DNA of 64,000 nucleotides from Marinibaculum pumilum (GTDB lineage Bacteria > Pseudomonadota > Alphaproteobacteria > Ferrovibrionales > Ferrovibrionaceae): assembly GCF_042646425.1 (NCBI RefSeq), contig NZ_JBHRTR010000028.1, positions 124,001-188,000 on the forward strand. The letters are read 5' to 3'. Shown here piece by piece: positions 36,422-45,505 of this stretch (positions are counted from its first letter, which is position 1; each line of letters begins with the position of its first letter). The position numbers and the translations under genes are program-made. The notes beneath the pieces are model-generated. The model had not been told where the DNA came from. It made no database searches and worked only from the letters and a program-made list of their open reading frames with translations.

Positions 36422-37636
36422 ATGACCCAGATTGGATCCTTTGCCGCGACAGGCGCGGATACCGGCAGAGCCCTCGATGACCTCGAGGCGCAGGTCGCCG
36501 CCGCCGGCCTGTCGCCAGGCTTCGTGGCCCTGTTCTACGGCTGCTGCCACGACGACCGGCGGATCGCCGACCGCATCGCCCGCTCCTGGCCGCAGGCCGC
36601 CCTGATCGGCGGCACCTCCTGCACCGGGGTGATGACCCAGGACGGGGTCTTCGGCGCCGATGCGATCGGCATGCTGGTGGTCGACGATCCGGCTGGCGAC
36701 TATGGAACCGCGGCCGGCGATCTGGGCGCGGAGCCGCAGGAGGCCGCGGCCGCGATCCTCAAGCAGGCCCTGGACGATGCCGGTTGCCCCGACGAACTGC
36801 CGGAACTGGTCTGGATCTACCAGGCGCCCGGACAGGAGGAGGCGGTGATCGCCGGCCTGCGCAGCGTCGTCGGCGACCGCTGCCCGATCCTGGGCGGCAG
36901 CTCTGCCGACGATGCGGTGGCCGGGCAGTGGCGCCAGATGTCGCATGGACAGGTGCTCCGCAACGGCCTGGCGGTTGCGGTCCTGTTCCCCTCCGCCGGT
37001 ACCAGCCATGCCTTCCAGGGCGGCTACCAGCCCACCGGCGCGCACGGCACCGTGACCGCGGTGGGCGATCCGGAACCGGGTTGCCGTCAACCGGGCAGCC
37101 GGCGCATCCTCACCATCGACGACCAGCCGGCGGCGGAGATCTACAATGTCTGGACCGGCAACCGCATCGCCGGCCGGCTCCGCACCGGCGGCAATATCCT
37201 GGCGGAGACCACGAACTGTCCGCTGGGGATCGAGGCGGGGCGGATCGATGGCATGTCGCAATACCTGCTGGTGCATCCCGACAGCGTCGCTCCGGATGGC
37301 TCCATCACCACCTTCGCGCGGATCGAGGCGGGGGCGCGGATCCATGCCATGACCGGAGACAGGCGACGTCTGGTCGAGCGCGCCGGCCGGGTCGCGGTGG
37401 CCGCGGCGGCCGGGCTGAGCGGCAACGGCAAGGGACTGGCGGGCAGCCTGCTGGTCTATTGCGCGGGCTGCAAGATCGCGGTCGGCGACCGCATGGACGA
37501 TGTCGTGGCGGAAATCCGCGCCGGGGTCGGCGACAGGCCCTTCATCGGCTGCTTCACGTTCGGCGAGCAGGGCAGCCTGTTCGACAGGAACGTGCATGCC
37601 AACCTGATGATCTCCGCCGTGGCGTTCGGCCGCTGA
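36422..37636 (+). CDS. FIST-domain sensory protein
   Basis: 404 aa. The N-terminal FIST domain (LSPGFVALFYGCCHDDRRIADRIARSWPQAALIGGTSCTGVMT) and the FIST C domain (AAEIYNVWTGNRIAG, ARIEAGARIHAMTGD, GSLLVYCAGCKIAVGDRMDDVVAEI, PFIGCFTFGEQG) are both clear. FIST modules are proposed small-ligand sensors coupled to signalling proteins. The next gene, 5 bases on, is a GGDEF-EAL protein, so the pair may form a ligand-to-c-di-GMP pathway. The ATG at 36422 is chosen over a TTG at 36413; neither has a clear Shine-Dalgarno. Confidence 0.88.
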   Translation: MTQIGSFAATGADTGRALDDLEAQVAAAGLSPGFVALFYGCCHDDRRIADRIARSWPQAALIGGTSCTGVMTQDGVFGADAIGMLVVDDPAGDYGTAAGDLGAEPQEAAAAILKQALDDAGCPDELPELVWIYQAPGQEEAVIAGLRSVVGDRCPILGGSSADDAVAGQWRQMSHGQVLRNGLAVAVLFPSAGTSHAFQGGYQPTGAHGTVTAVGDPEPGCRQPGSRRILTIDDQPAAEIYNVWTGNRIAGRLRTGGNILAETTNCPLGIEAGRIDGMSQYLLVHPDSVAPDGSITTFARIEAGARIHAMTGDRRRLVERAGRVAVAAAAGLSGNGKGLAGSLLVYCAGCKIAVGDRMDDVVAEIRAGVGDRPFIGCFTFGEQGSLFDRNVHANLMISAVAFGR

Positions 37637-37641
37637 CCGCC

Positions 37642-39579
37642 ATGGAGACCGCGGAGGAACTGCGCGAGGCCCTTGTGGAGTGCCGCCGGGAGCTCGATGC
37701 CCTGCGCCTCGAGGGGCGGCATTCCCGGATGCTGCTGGACGCCATCGGCTCGCTGCTGACATCCACCCTGGACGACGACCCGTTCGAGGTGCTGTTCCGC
37801 GCGCTGGAGATCGTCTTCACCTTCTCCCGGCTGCTGGTGCTGGCGGAGCAGGAGGGGGAGGCAGGCGAGCTGCACTGCATCGCCGCCCATCCGGGGGGCC
37901 TGCGCGGCTCCACCTGGCCGGTGGGGCGGCTGTTCGGCAAGGTGCTGAACGGCCGCGTCAGCACCACCCTGGACAATGCCGCCCTGCCGGAATGGCAGGG
38001 CGACCTGCCCGCCGGGCTGTCGCCGGCGCAGCCGGCGCTCTACCTGCCGATGCGGGTGCGGGAACGTCGCGGCATGCTGGTACTGCTGCGCGAGGAGGGG
38101 GGGCCGGGTTTCGACCGCGGCGATGTGGCGCTGGCGCGCAACTTCTCGCTCCTGGCCTCGGCGGCCTTCGCCGCCCTCTATACCCGCCAGCGGGAACTGG
38201 AGAGCCGCCGCCTGCGGCAACTGACCGAACGGCTGCAGCGCAGCGAGAAGGCACTGGCCCACCGGGCCTATTTCGACCAGCTCACCGGCCTGCCGAACCG
38301 GCAGACGATCGAGGAGCGGGTGCAGGAGGCAATCGCCGGCCTGCCCGAGGGCGAGAGCCTGGCGCTGGCCTTCATCGACATCGACGATTTCAAGAAGGTC
38401 AACGACTTCCACAACCACTCTGTCGGCGATGCGCTGCTGATCGCGGTGGCGGAGCGCATCCGCCGCGCCGTCCGCGGGCGTGACGTGCTGGGCCGGATCA
38501 GCGGCGACGAATTCGTCCTGATGCTGGTGGCGCCGGGAGACCGGCAGCAGACGGCGGTGATCGTCGACCGGATCGTCGAACAGCTGCGCCAGCCGTTCCG
38601 GGTGGAGGGGCGGGAATTGTTCACCTCCGCCTCGATCGGCGTCAGCACCTATCCGGAGCATGGCAGCGACTACGAGGCCCTGCGGCGCAATGCCGACCTG
38701 GCGATGTATCGGGCAAAGAAATTCGCCAAGGGCAGCGCCTGCTTCTTCGACACCTGGCTAGGCGACGCCACCAGTGCCCGTATGCAGCTGGAGCAGGACC
38801 TGAGGGTCGCAGTGCGCGAACGCCGCTTCCGCTGCGCCTTCCAGCCGAAGCTGGCGCTGGCCACCGGCGCGGTGGCGGGGTTCGAGGCGCTGGTCCGCTG
38901 GCAGGACAACGCTGGAAGCATGCGTGCGCCGGGCGCCTTTCTGCCGGTTGCGACCGAGATGGGCCTGCTCAACGAGATCTCGGAGATCGTCCTGGAAGAG
39001 ATCCAGGACAGCCTGGAGGCGCTGGACCGGCGCTTCGGCGGAGGGACCCGGATCAGCGTGAACGTCGCGGCAAGCCAGGTGTCCGACGCCATTTTCATGG
39101 ACCGGCTGATCGGACGGATCATCGACAGCGGGCGCCGCGAACGGTTCGTCTTGGAGATCACCGAAGAGGCGGTGGTCCAGCCGGAGCCGTTCGTGACCAG
39201 CATCCTGCCGATCCTGCGACGCGAGGGCATCGGCCTGTCGATCGACGATTTCGGCACCGGCTATTCCTCCTTCTCCGTGCTGGCCGACATCACCGCCGAC
39301 GAACTGAAGGTCGACCGCTCCTACATCACCGCGATCCAGGACCGGCCGCGCAGCCAGGGCATCCTGCGGGCGGTCGATTCCCTGGGTGCGGCGCTCGGCA
39401 TGGCCGTCGTCGCGGAAGGGGTGGAGACGGCGGAGGAACTCGACTACCTGCAGCGCCATACCGGCATCGGCTTCGTCCAGGGCTACCATTTCTGCCGGCC
39501 GATGCTGCTGCCGGACCTCGTCGCCGCCGAACTGCCGGAGGTGGCGGTCCCGGCCGCCGCCCGGCGCATGGCAACCTGA
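37642..39579 (+). CDS. GAF-like GGDEF-EAL cyclic-di-GMP protein
   Basis: 645 aa. A coiled-coil N-terminus and a GAF-like sensor (about residues 35-185) precede a GGDEF domain with the signature RISGDEF (first Gly replaced by Ser, often still active) and DIDDFKKVND. The EAL domain has all catalytic elements: FEALVRW, NVAASQ, EITEEAV, IDDFGTGYSS, LKVDRSYI, VAEGVET and QGYHFCRP. Phosphodiesterase activity is expected; cyclase activity is possible. No membrane segment was seen, so it is cytosolic. It follows the FIST gene by 5 bases. Confidence 0.95.
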   Translation: METAEELREALVECRRELDALRLEGRHSRMLLDAIGSLLTSTLDDDPFEVLFRALEIVFTFSRLLVLAEQEGEAGELHCIAAHPGGLRGSTWPVGRLFGKVLNGRVSTTLDNAALPEWQGDLPAGLSPAQPALYLPMRVRERRGMLVLLREEGGPGFDRGDVALARNFSLLASAAFAALYTRQRELESRRLRQLTERLQRSEKALAHRAYFDQLTGLPNRQTIEERVQEAIAGLPEGESLALAFIDIDDFKKVNDFHNHSVGDALLIAVAERIRRAVRGRDVLGRISGDEFVLMLVAPGDRQQTAVIVDRIVEQLRQPFRVEGRELFTSASIGVSTYPEHGSDYEALRRNADLAMYRAKKFAKGSACFFDTWLGDATSARMQLEQDLRVAVRERRFRCAFQPKLALATGAVAGFEALVRWQDNAGSMRAPGAFLPVATEMGLLNEISEIVLEEIQDSLEALDRRFGGGTRISVNVAASQVSDAIFMDRLIGRIIDSGRRERFVLEITEEAVVQPEPFVTSILPILRREGIGLSIDDFGTGYSSFSVLADITADELKVDRSYITAIQDRPRSQGILRAVDSLGAALGMAVVAEGVETAEELDYLQRHTGIGFVQGYHFCRPMLLPDLVAAELPEVAVPAAARRMAT

Positions 39580-39686
39580 GCGCCGCGGGCCTGCCGAAGA
39601 AAGCCCTTCACGCGCCTCCCCGCTGCGGACATGATCCCGGCCCACCAGATGCCAGGAAGCCAATCACCAGGAGAATGGGGAGGACC

Positions 39687-40487
39687 ATGAGCGACGAGCT
39701 GCTGACCGAGGTGCGCGACGGGATCGCGCGGATGACCTTCAACCGCCCGCATGAGCGCAACGCCCTGGGGCCCACCACGATCGAGGACATGAACGCCTTC
39801 GTCCGGGAGGTGGAGCATCGCGACGACGTGCGGGTGATCCTGCTGTCGGGCACCGGCGAGCATTTCATGGCGGGCGGCAACGTGAAGAGCTTCGCCCAGA
39901 TGGTGAAGGAGATGGACGCGGCCGAGCGCAGGCGCATGTTCGAGGAACGCATCCACAAGATGCACATCATGTTCTACACCATGGCGCGCATGCGGCAGCC
40001 GATCGTGGCGGCGGTGCGCGGCGGCTGCGCCGGAGTCGGGCTCAGCTTCGTCCTGGCCTGCGACATGGCGGTCGCTTCCGACACCGCCTTCTTCACCATG
40101 GGCTATATCCATATCGGCACCAGCCCGGACGGCTCTTCCACCTACTACCTGCCCCGGACGGTGGGGCGGAAGAAGGCGATGGAGCTGGCGCTGCTGGGCG
40201 ACCGTTTCCCGGCCGCGGATGCGGAGCGCTACGGCATCATCAACAAGGTGGTGCCGGATGCCGAACTCGACGCGCAGGCGGAAGAGATCGCGCAGCGCCT
40301 GGCCCGTGGCCCCGCCGTCGCCATCGGCAATACCAAGCGGCTGCTGAATGCCAGCCTGCAGAACGGCATCGAGGCGCAGCTGCAGATGGAGGGCGAGATG
40401 TTCGGCATCTGCGCCGGCAGCGAGGACTGGGCGGAAGGCGTGAGCGCCTTTGCCGAGAAGCGGAAGACCCGGTTCAAGGGCAGGTAG
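39687..40487 (+). CDS. Enoyl-CoA hydratase/isomerase family protein with altered active site
   Basis: 266 aa crotonase. The CoA oxyanion segments (MAGGNVKSF and GGCAGVGLSFVLACDMAVAS) are present. Aligned by hand with rat mitochondrial enoyl-CoA hydratase, the two catalytic glutamates (Glu144 and Glu164) fall on Ser and Tyr here. A simple hydratase reaction is therefore doubtful; isomerase, dehalogenase or thioesterase-type chemistry remains possible. The ATG at 39687 follows GGGGAGG; an in-frame ATG at 39675 lacks this. Rightward and isolated. Confidence 0.8.
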   Translation: MSDELLTEVRDGIARMTFNRPHERNALGPTTIEDMNAFVREVEHRDDVRVILLSGTGEHFMAGGNVKSFAQMVKEMDAAERRRMFEERIHKMHIMFYTMARMRQPIVAAVRGGCAGVGLSFVLACDMAVASDTAFFTMGYIHIGTSPDGSSTYYLPRTVGRKKAMELALLGDRFPAADAERYGIINKVVPDAELDAQAEEIAQRLARGPAVAIGNTKRLLNASLQNGIEAQLQMEGEMFGICAGSEDWAEGVSAFAEKRKTRFKGR

Positions 40488-40494
40488 CGGGTCG

Positions 40495-41328
40495 CTACAT
40501 GGCGCCATAGGCCTGCGGGAAGTCGGCGATCGACAGGGTCGCCGCTTTCCCCGGCCGCAGATAGGCGCAGTCATGGCTGCCGTCGGCGCCGAAGCGGTGC
40601 TCGACCCAGCCGACATCCCGCATGCCATACAGCGGCTGCACCCGCTCCGGCATCACGTAGCCGGTCGACGGCGCCCAGACATGCCGGCTGGCACCCACGA
40701 CCAGGTCGCGGAACTGGTGCACATGGCCGGTGGCGATCACCGCCGGCCGCCGTGGGCCCAGTACCTCCAGCAGCCGGTGGCGGGCGGCGGGATGCAGGAA
40801 GCGGCCGCCCGCGACCGTCTCGTTCGTGTCGCGGTCGCAGAGCGGCTTGTGGCCGAACAGCGCCACCGCGCGGTCGCCGGCCGTCGCCATCGCCTCGGCC
40901 AGGAACGCTTCCTGTTCCGCCTCCTCCGGCATGTCGCTGCCCAGGATCTGGCTGTTGAAGCCGACCAGCCGCCAGCCCGGCAGGTCGTGGCGCCAGTGGC
41001 CCGGGCCGAAATGCCGGCGGAAACGCGCCAGCCTTGCCGTATCGACAGGCTGTGCATGATAGGGCGCGGTGGCGGCCACCGCGGCGGTATCGCCGATATC
41101 GTGGTTGCCCGGGACCGCCCGGAACGGCAGGCCGGCCGCGTCGTGCAGCCGCCGCGCCTCCGTCAGGTCGGACTCCTCGTCGGCGCCGTTCAGGGTGACG
41201 TCGCCGGTATTGATCATCAGCTCGGTGCCGCGTGCGGCGATGGCGGCGCAGGCGGCGCGGAAATTGTCGGCAAAGAACGGCTTGCCGGCACTCAGATGCG
41301 TGTCGGAGATCTGCGCGACCAGCGTCAT
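40495..41328 (-). CDS. Calcineurin-like phosphoesterase
   Basis: 277 aa. The metal motifs are QISDTHL, NTGDVTLNG, VPGNHDIGD, LFGHKPL and ATGHVHQF in the proper order, giving a binuclear metallophosphoesterase of the cAMP/3',5'-phosphodiesterase-like group. The substrate is unknown. The ATG at 41328 is chosen because the conserved first strand (MTLVAQISDTH) starts there; a longer frame adds a basic, non-conserved N-terminus. Confidence 0.87.
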   Translation of the reverse strand: MTLVAQISDTHLSAGKPFFADNFRAACAAIAARGTELMINTGDVTLNGADEESDLTEARRLHDAAGLPFRAVPGNHDIGDTAAVAATAPYHAQPVDTARLARFRRHFGPGHWRHDLPGWRLVGFNSQILGSDMPEEAEQEAFLAEAMATAGDRAVALFGHKPLCDRDTNETVAGGRFLHPAARHRLLEVLGPRRPAVIATGHVHQFRDLVVGASRHVWAPSTGYVMPERVQPLYGMRDVGWVEHRFGADGSHDCAYLRPGKAATLSIADFPQAYGAM

Positions 41329-41493
41329 CCCTGCGGTCCTCCAGCGACCCTTCCGCCGCCGTTCTTGCATGGCAGAATGACGAAGGTGTGACAGCATGCC
41401 GGCGACGCCGATGACCGGCGACGCGGCGCCGCCGATGCGGCATCATCCGCGGGCTGAAGCGGCAGCGGCGCGGAGCCGCGGAGGGAGGCGGCG

Positions 41494-42126
41494 ATGATCC
41501 TGATCGGCATGTATGACAGCCCGTTCGTGCGGCGGGTGGCGATCGCCATGCGGCTCTACGGCATGGACTACGAACATCGGCCCTGGTCGACCTTCGGCGA
41601 TGCCGACCGGATCGCGGACTATTCCCCGCTGCTGCGGGTGCCGGTGCTGGTGCTTGACGATGGCGAGGTGCTGATCGAGAGCGCGGCGATCCTGGACTGG
41701 CTGGATGAGCAGGCGGGGGACGAACGCGCGCTGATTGCCGCGAACGGGGCGGCGCGGCGGCGGGCCCTGAAGGTCTGCGCGCTGGCGACGGGGCTGGCCG
41801 ACAAGGCCGTCAGCCTGATCTACGAGCGGGCGATCCACGGCCGGGATACGGAGGTCTGGCAGACGCGCTGCCGCAGGCAGATCCGCGGCGCGCTCGACAG
41901 CCTGGAGGCGGTGCGGGCGGCCACCCCCGGAACCTGGCTCTTCGGCGGCGATATCGGCCATGCCGACATTGCCATCGCCTGTGCGCTGCGGCTGCTGGGT
42001 GAGGCGCATCCCGGCGCCTTCGACATGGCGGCATGGCCGGCCCTTGCCCGGCACGCCGCCGCCTGCGAGGCGCTGCCGGTGTTCCAGGCCGTGGTACAGC
42101 CCTTCTTCAGCCCCGGTGACAGGTGA
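41494..42126 (+). CDS. Glutathione S-transferase family protein
   Basis: 210 aa, standard GST length. The thioredoxin-like half (IGMYDSPFVRRVAIAMRLYGMDYEHRPWS, cis-Pro in VPVLVL, ESAAILDWLDE) is followed by the helical half (GDIGHADIAIACALRLL). A Ser near residue 9 is in the position usually used for glutathione activation. GGAGGGAGG-type purines precede the start. The next gene is convergent. Confidence 0.88.
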   Translation: MILIGMYDSPFVRRVAIAMRLYGMDYEHRPWSTFGDADRIADYSPLLRVPVLVLDDGEVLIESAAILDWLDEQAGDERALIAANGAARRRALKVCALATGLADKAVSLIYERAIHGRDTEVWQTRCRRQIRGALDSLEAVRAATPGTWLFGGDIGHADIAIACALRLLGEAHPGAFDMAAWPALARHAAACEALPVFQAVVQPFFSPGDR

Positions 42127-42157
42127 TCGGGCGAAGGGTGATCCTGCGCAGGGTCGT

Positions 42158-43279
42158 TCAGCGAAGCGGCACCTGTCCCGCGGCGACGGTGGCGGCATCG
42201 CTGCGGTGGCGCCGGGGCCGCCGCCGCAGGTAGAGCCAGATCCCGGTGCCGATGAAGGCGGCCGGCAGCAGCGACATGAAGATCCAGATCACGCGCAGCC
42301 AGGTGCCCGCGAAGTCGCCATAGTGGATGTGGTAGCGGAAGTGCCAGAGCCATTCGGCCGTCGTCACATCGCGCCGGTCGTCGACGAACAGGACCCGCGG
42401 CGGCTCGTCGCCGACCCAGACCCGGCTCGGCACCTCCAGATCGTCGTGCCGCAGGCCCATGGCGATCGCGTCGCCGGGCCTCTGCGGCAGCCGGACGTGC
42501 AGCAGGTCCGCCTCCGGCATGACGGCGCGACCTGTCCGGACCGCCGCATCCAGGTCCGCGATCGTCGCCAGGCCGTCGAAGGCCGGCGGCTGGACTTCAC
42601 GGATCGGCCCGCCGAAGAACTCGACCACCTCCTTCATTTCCGCGTTCCAGTGGATCGCCATGCCGGTGAAGGCGATCACCATCAGCACCAGTCCGGTCAG
42701 CAGTCCGGTCAGCTGGTGGATCCGCAGCACCGCCATGCGGCCGCGCTTGATCGCCAGCCGCTTCAGCCGCTTCGGCGGCCAGAGATAGAGCCACAGGCCG
42801 ACCAGCACCTGGACCAGCAGCAGCAGCGCGGCTGCAGAGATCAGGTGGCGGACCCAGGCCCGCGCCGGGCCCTTCACCAGCCACCAGCGATGGATCGCGG
42901 TGACCGTGCCGTAAAACGATTCCTTGGCGCCCTGATGATCCAGGACTATGGCCCGGTAGGGGTCGATCAGCAGATAGCCCGCGCCCTTGGCGAGCCAGAC
43001 CGACCAGGCCTCCTCCGGGTCCTGCCGCAGGCCCAGCGACCAGGGCTGCAGGTCCGGCTTCTGCGCGGCGATCGCCGCGACCAGCTCGGAATAGGGTCGG
43101 GGTTCCGCCGCCCTGCCGGCGGCCGATGGCGGTGTCACCGTCCGCACATCGGCCTCCAGCAGCAGGTCGGTTTCCGGCCCGAAGACCAGCAGCGCGCCCG
43201 TCAGGCTGAGCACCAGGAGCGGCAGGCCGGCCGCGAAGGTCAGCCAGAGATGCAGGGTCCTGAGATGTCGATAGCGCAT
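42158..43279 (-). CDS. PepSY-domain membrane protein
   Basis: 373 aa. Four membrane helices: HLWLTFAAGLPLLVLSLTGALLVF, HLISAAALLLLVQVLVGLWLYLW, LTGLLTGLVLMVIAFTGMAI, and VIWIFMSLLPAAFIGTGIWLYL. PepSY-type periplasmic parts lie between, with conserved His residues (LRTLHLW, TAIHRWWL, LRIHQLTG, HFRYHIHYG) that may bind heme. This class is usually encoded beside siderophore receptors and includes ferric-siderophore reductases. It lies 34 bases after the TonB receptor gene and is likely cotranscribed. Confidence 0.85.
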   Translation of the reverse strand: MRYRHLRTLHLWLTFAAGLPLLVLSLTGALLVFGPETDLLLEADVRTVTPPSAAGRAAEPRPYSELVAAIAAQKPDLQPWSLGLRQDPEEAWSVWLAKGAGYLLIDPYRAIVLDHQGAKESFYGTVTAIHRWWLVKGPARAWVRHLISAAALLLLVQVLVGLWLYLWPPKRLKRLAIKRGRMAVLRIHQLTGLLTGLVLMVIAFTGMAIHWNAEMKEVVEFFGGPIREVQPPAFDGLATIADLDAAVRTGRAVMPEADLLHVRLPQRPGDAIAMGLRHDDLEVPSRVWVGDEPPRVLFVDDRRDVTTAEWLWHFRYHIHYGDFAGTWLRVIWIFMSLLPAAFIGTGIWLYLRRRPRRHRSDAATVAAGQVPLR

Positions 43280-43313
43280 GGCGGGCCGCCGCTTCGTCCG
43301 GAGGGTCGGGAGG

Positions 43314-45302
43314 CTAGAACGTGAAGTCGGTGCCGATCCAGAACACCCGGCCCAGATTGCCGGCGGTGTTCGCGGCGGTGCCGCTGACCGTCGTCCCGAA
43401 ATCCTTCTCGTTCGTCAGGTTCTCCACCCGGGCCCGCAGCACCACCTTGTCGGTGATCGCCCAGTCGCCGCCGAGGTCGATCCGCTCGAAGCCGTCGCGC
43501 TTGGTGACGTTGCCGTTCAGGTCCACCGCCTCGTAGCCGGTGGAATAGTAGCCGGCGGTCCACAGCCCGATGTCGGAGGTCACCGCGTAGGTGATGCGCG
43601 CATTGGCCTGGTTGCGGGGCACGGAGACGCCGTTGGCACCGAAGAAGATGTTGCCGTTGGCATCGGTGCCGTCGTCCAGGGTCGACTTGATCTTGAACAG
43701 GTGCGCATAGCCGGCGGAGATGAAGAGCTTCGGGGTGATCTGCGCGCCCGCCTCCAGTTCGACGCCGGTCTGGTCGACCTTCACGTTCTGGATCGCGCCG
43801 CCGTTCCGGCGCGGCACGTTGTTCTGCACGATGTTGTAGACCGCGGCGTCGAAATAGCCGCCGGCCCAGCCCTGCCGGGCGCCGACCTCCAGGGTGCGGG
43901 AATCGACGATGCTGTCCTCGGCGCCGGCCGGGTTCAGCGCGTCGGCACCGAAATTGCCGTACTTCTCGTAGAAGCGGTTGTAGCCGGTCGCCGCCGAGGC
44001 GCGCAGCCGGGTGTCCGGCAGCACCGAGTAGGACGCGCCGACATCGTAGGACAGCAGGCTGTCGGTCTGCAGGTTGTCCGGCTGGTCCGCGCCCAGATAC
44101 TTGATGTCGTTGTGGAACCAGGTGTTCCGCAGGCCCAGGTTCAGGACCAGGTTGTCGTCGAAGGTCAACGCGTGGCGGGTCAGGACCGCCGGGTCGTTGA
44201 ACTTGTTGTCCCACTGGTTGTCGCGCTTGTAGTTGGTGTGCCGGAATTCGCCGCCGACGGAGCCGTTATAGGTGATGCTGTCGGTCAGGGCGTATTCCAT
44301 GTAGTAGCCGCCGAAGACCATGCGGGTGTTGATCGCGCGGTCGCGGCTGCGGGCCGCCCAGACGGTGTGGCTGTTGTTCGCCAGGGCGCCGACCCGCAGG
44401 CTGGTCGCCTCGTTGATCCGGTGATCCAGGGTCAGGCCGCCGAAATACTGGTCGTGGGTGATCGTCTCCTTGTTGCCGTTGCGGTAGATCACCGGCTTGC
44501 TCTTGTCGCCGATCACCAGCAGTTCGGCGCGGGTGTCGTCGTTCAGGTTCCAGCCGAAATTGCCGATCCCGCCGAACACAGACTGGTTGTCCAGGTCCGC
44601 CGGCTCGTCCTTGTAATCACCGTAGAAGCCGCTGCCGGCGACGTAATAGTCCCAGTTGTCGGTATGGTCGCCGGCTTCCCCCTGCACCAGGCCCTCGCGG
44701 GCACTGCTGCCGTCCAGGGTGATCGCCTGGTGGTTGTCGTAGTCGCGCCCCGACTTGATGAGGGTTTCCAGCACGCCGCCGTCGGAACCGTTGCCGAATT
44801 CCACCGCACGGCCGCCCTTCAGCACGTTGATCCGGTCCACCGCGATGGAGGGGATGAAGGTATTGCCGTAGCCGCCGCCTTCCTCGCCCGCGGACTTGAA
44901 GGCGGGCAGGCCGTTGATCGACTCCGACGCCCCCCAGTCGCCGAAGGTGCGGATCTTCATGCTGCCGCCGAACCGGTTGCCGGTGCCCGGCTGGTTGACG
45001 ATGCCGACCGTGTTGTAGCGGACCGCGTCCAGCTTGTTCACCGGGCTGACATTCTGGATCACGGAGCCGCTGACGGTGGAATCGGTGCGGCTCTTCTCCA
45101 TCGCCTCGTCCAGGTCATCACGGACCTGTTGGGAGCGATGGACCTCCGGTGCCGCGACCACCAGGTCGTCGATGCGAAACACGTCTGCGGCGGCCGGCAC
45201 CGCCACGAGGCTGGCGGCGGCACAGGTGGCCGCGAGCCGGAGGCGCGTTTGATCGGACCGGGCCCGCCGCGCGCGGCGGCGGCTGGACTGAAGCTTCGGC
45301 AT
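43314..45302 (-). CDS. TonB-dependent outer-membrane receptor
   Basis: 662 aa. The signal peptide (LRLAATCAAASLVAVPAAA) is followed by a short TonB-box-like region (DDLVVAAPE), a plug domain (MKIRTFGDWGASESINGLPAFKS, VDRINVLKGGRAVEFGNGSDGGVLE), then a 22-strand-type barrel ending in VFWIGTDFTF with the terminal Phe. It probably imports a ferric siderophore; the Fur-box-like site upstream and the PepSY gene downstream fit iron uptake. The ATG at 45302 follows GGGGGATCCA and is preferred over in-frame ATGs at 45314 and 45338. Confidence 0.92.
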   Translation of the reverse strand: MPKLQSSRRRARRARSDQTRLRLAATCAAASLVAVPAAADVFRIDDLVVAAPEVHRSQQVRDDLDEAMEKSRTDSTVSGSVIQNVSPVNKLDAVRYNTVGIVNQPGTGNRFGGSMKIRTFGDWGASESINGLPAFKSAGEEGGGYGNTFIPSIAVDRINVLKGGRAVEFGNGSDGGVLETLIKSGRDYDNHQAITLDGSSAREGLVQGEAGDHTDNWDYYVAGSGFYGDYKDEPADLDNQSVFGGIGNFGWNLNDDTRAELLVIGDKSKPVIYRNGNKETITHDQYFGGLTLDHRINEATSLRVGALANNSHTVWAARSRDRAINTRMVFGGYYMEYALTDSITYNGSVGGEFRHTNYKRDNQWDNKFNDPAVLTRHALTFDDNLVLNLGLRNTWFHNDIKYLGADQPDNLQTDSLLSYDVGASYSVLPDTRLRASAATGYNRFYEKYGNFGADALNPAGAEDSIVDSRTLEVGARQGWAGGYFDAAVYNIVQNNVPRRNGGAIQNVKVDQTGVELEAGAQITPKLFISAGYAHLFKIKSTLDDGTDANGNIFFGANGVSVPRNQANARITYAVTSDIGLWTAGYYSTGYEAVDLNGNVTKRDGFERIDLGGDWAITDKVVLRARVENLTNEKDFGTTVSGTAANTAGNLGRVFWIGTDFTF

Positions 45303-45353
45303 TGGATCCCCCATCCGTATGACTGCGTATGCGCGCACCGTAGAGAGGGGTCA

Positions 45354-45374
45354 TGCAAATGAAAATGACTCGCA
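45354..45374. promoter_or_regulatory. Fur-box-like operator of the TonB receptor
   Basis: TGCAAATGA (45354-45362), AAA, TGACTCGCA (45366-45374) is an imperfect palindrome (6 of 9 positions symmetric) of the TGCxAxTGA-type seen at iron-regulated receptors. It lies about 52 bases upstream of the receptor start codon in a locally A/T-rich patch. Confidence 0.6.
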
Positions 45375-45505
45375 ATCAAGAAACGTATTGAGGCGCATTC
45401 TTATTAACAGATTGTTGCATGAACGACACAATTGGGGGCAGGCCGCGACAGGCCCGATCCCGGCCAGATCCGACTGCCGTCAGACTCGGCTATCGCCGGC
45501 CTCTG

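Noticed and set aside
43278..45362. 694-codon plus-strand frame opposite the TonB receptor
   Set aside because: Val/Ala/Gly-rich mirror of the receptor gene without family features.
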